Shown here in pieces: positions 62,944-64,000 of a DNA stretch of 64,000 nucleotides. Source of the stretch: Candidatus Gastranaerophilales bacterium (lineage in GTDB: Bacteria > Cyanobacteriota > Vampirovibrionia > Gastranaerophilales > Gastranaerophilaceae); contig CALURK010000007.1 of the NCBI GenBank assembly GCA_944323165.1, positions 1 to 64,000 of the forward strand, in the 5' to 3' direction. Both the position numbers and the translations under genes were made by a program. Position 1 is the stretch's first letter. Every line of letters starts with the position of its first letter. Below the pieces are notes generated by a model, which made no database searches, was not told the origin of the DNA, and saw only the letters and a program-made list of their open reading frames with translations.

Positions 62944-63765
62944 AGATGCTAAAACAAGTTCAGCAGGACAAAATTAAAAAATCGTCATTCCGAATTTATT
63001 TCGGAATCTATTGACAGAATTTCTCAAAACATGAGATGCTGAAACGAGTTCAGCATGACAAAATTAAAAAATCGTCATTCCGAATTTATTTCGGAATCTA
63101 TTGACAGAATTTCACAAAACATGAGATGCTGAAACGAGTTCAGCATGACAAAATTAAAAAATCGTCATTCCGAATTTATTTCGGAATCTGTTGACAGAAT
63201 TTCTCAAAACATAAGATACTGAAACGAGTTCAGCATGACAAAATTAAAAAATCGCCATTCCGAATTTATTTCGGAATCTGTTGACAGAATTTCTCAAAAC
63301 ATAAGATGCTGAAACAAGTTCAGCAGGACAAAATTAAAAAATCGTCATTCCGAATTTATTTCGGAATCTGTTGACAGAATTTCTCAAAACATGAGATGCT
63401 GAAACGAATTCAACATGAGGGGTAAATACTTTTTATTACTTGTCATCCTGAATTTATTTCAGGATCTGTTGACAGAATTTCTCAAAACATGAGATGATGA
63501 TTCGAATTCAACATGAGGGGTAAATACTTTTTATTACTTGTCATCCTGAATTTATTTCAGGATCTATTAGCTTAAGCAGACATTACATAAAACATAAGAT
63601 GCTGAAACAAGTTCAGCATGACAAAATTAAAAAATCGTCATTCCGAATTTATTTCGGAATCTGTTGACAGAATTTCACAAAACATGAGATGATGAATCGA
63701 ATTCAACATGAGGGGTAAATACTTTTTATTACTTGTCATCCTGAATTTATTTCAGGATCTGCTTT
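62944..63765. repeat. REP-like palindrome array, block 2
   Basis: Five P1' hairpins start at 62984, 63074, 63164, 63254 and 63344, exactly 90 bp apart, each followed by TTGACAGAATTTC-CAAAACAT and an inverted P2 hairpin. Later units switch to the P1 form (63441, 63540, 63737) with a leading GGGGTAAATACTT word, and one P1' near 63636. Block ends about 35 bp before the stop of the window-end ketosynthase gene. Confidence 0.87.
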
Positions 63766-63801
63766 TTAAACCCACCTTCGTCCTGTCTTAGATTTTTCCC
63801 C

Positions 63802-64000
63802 CTATAATACTGATTTCAAAACCATCGCACAATTTGTACCGCCAAAGCCAAAAGATGTACAAAGACAAGTTTTTACTTTTCGACTTATCGAATTTTTATC
63901 CGCAAGTTTTATTTTAGGTATAGTTTCATCATACTCATTATCATAAATATGCGGGTAAACTCTATCCGTTTTAGAATCAATCAATTTGCAGCACAAAGCA
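63802..64000 (-). CDS. Beta-ketoacyl synthase, C-terminal end (ApeO-like, partial)
   Basis: About 66 residues in frame to the window edge, so the gene continues beyond it. The end KTCLCTSFGFGGTNCAMVLKSVL is the ketosynthase C-terminal signature (SFGFGGTNxxxVL). Same strand and order as apeO in known aryl-polyene clusters, but separated from apeP by about 1.6 kb of REP-like repeats and the GIY-YIG gene. The active-site residues are outside the window. Confidence 0.85.
   Translation of the reverse strand, partial: ALCCKLIDSKTDRVYPHIYDNEYDETIPKIKLADKNSISRKVKTCLCTSFGFGGTNCAMVLKSVL

Noticed and set aside
62255-63765. CRISPR array
   Set aside because: Units are palindromic pairs with conserved, not unique, sequence between them; there are no spacers and no cas genes.

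Overview
The window is AT-rich chromosomal DNA, densely coding on both strands, with a Gram-negative character: an AsmA-like periplasmic protein, type IV pilus inner-membrane (PilM/N/O) components, flagellar FliF/G/H/I and an aryl-polyene-type lipid cluster. The L34 protein opens like cyanobacterial L34 (RTL-GT, then SGFRARM). A CHASE2 cyclase, TPR proteins and several lineage-specific proteins with an N-terminal Asn/Phe/Gly signature fit a gut-type non-photosynthetic cyanobacterial relative (Vampirovibrionia/Melainabacteria, Gastranaerophilales). This assignment is inference from gene content; no 16S gene is present.

Layout. 1-360: the tail of an upstream gene, its terminator and a structured repeat. 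361-9904: one minus-strand operon of 11 genes for a surface glycan. Its promoter-proximal gene is a 3,4-ketoisomerase. An acyl carrier protein, SDR, AMP-ligase and GNAT acyltransferase follow, then an SGNH protein, a radical SAM protein, a PLP aminotransferase and three glycan-assembly proteins. Together they suggest an N-acylated 3-amino-3,6-dideoxyhexose. 10738-15400: fliF-fliG-fliH-fliI, the flagellar MS ring, switch and export ATPase. 15489-24617: a CoA-dehydratase-activase-like ATPase divergent from a Crp/Fnr regulator, an AsmA-like protein, a four-domain sulfur oxidoreductase fusion and gyrB. 24791-27244: tRNA-Gly, PilO and a PilM-PilN fusion.

27310-41287: housekeeping and signalling genes: nadA, rlmB, a primary-type sigma factor, TPR proteins, a CheR-like orphan, a CpaE-like ATPase, a GGDEF cyclase, tsaE/tsaB and a response regulator with its histidine kinase. 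41312-49406: csaB with kdgK and eda, a CHASE2 class III cyclase, two tandem GNAT paralogues, and a convergent HD-GYP pair of which one has lost its catalytic HD. 49713-58011: a SEC-C protein, rpmH (50 aa), a Cys-rich small protein, two large unrecognised proteins, and a glycosyltransferase beside an orphan sugar-ABC permease. 58139-64000: anmK, a secreted matrixin-like protease, and ketosynthase / ketoreductase / ApeP-type dehydratase genes. A second ketosynthase runs off the window end. The last two parts are separated by an array of REP-like palindromes that encloses a small GIY-YIG nuclease gene.

The most unusual signals are: (i) the REP-like array with its embedded GIY-YIG gene, where three stem variants show compensatory changes and unit spacing is an exact 90 bp; (ii) a 25-nt upstream motif with fixed internal spacing before four genes whose products mostly share a short N-terminal signature; (iii) the ACP-dependent acyl-aminosugar operon; (iv) the interrupted aryl-polyene-like cluster.
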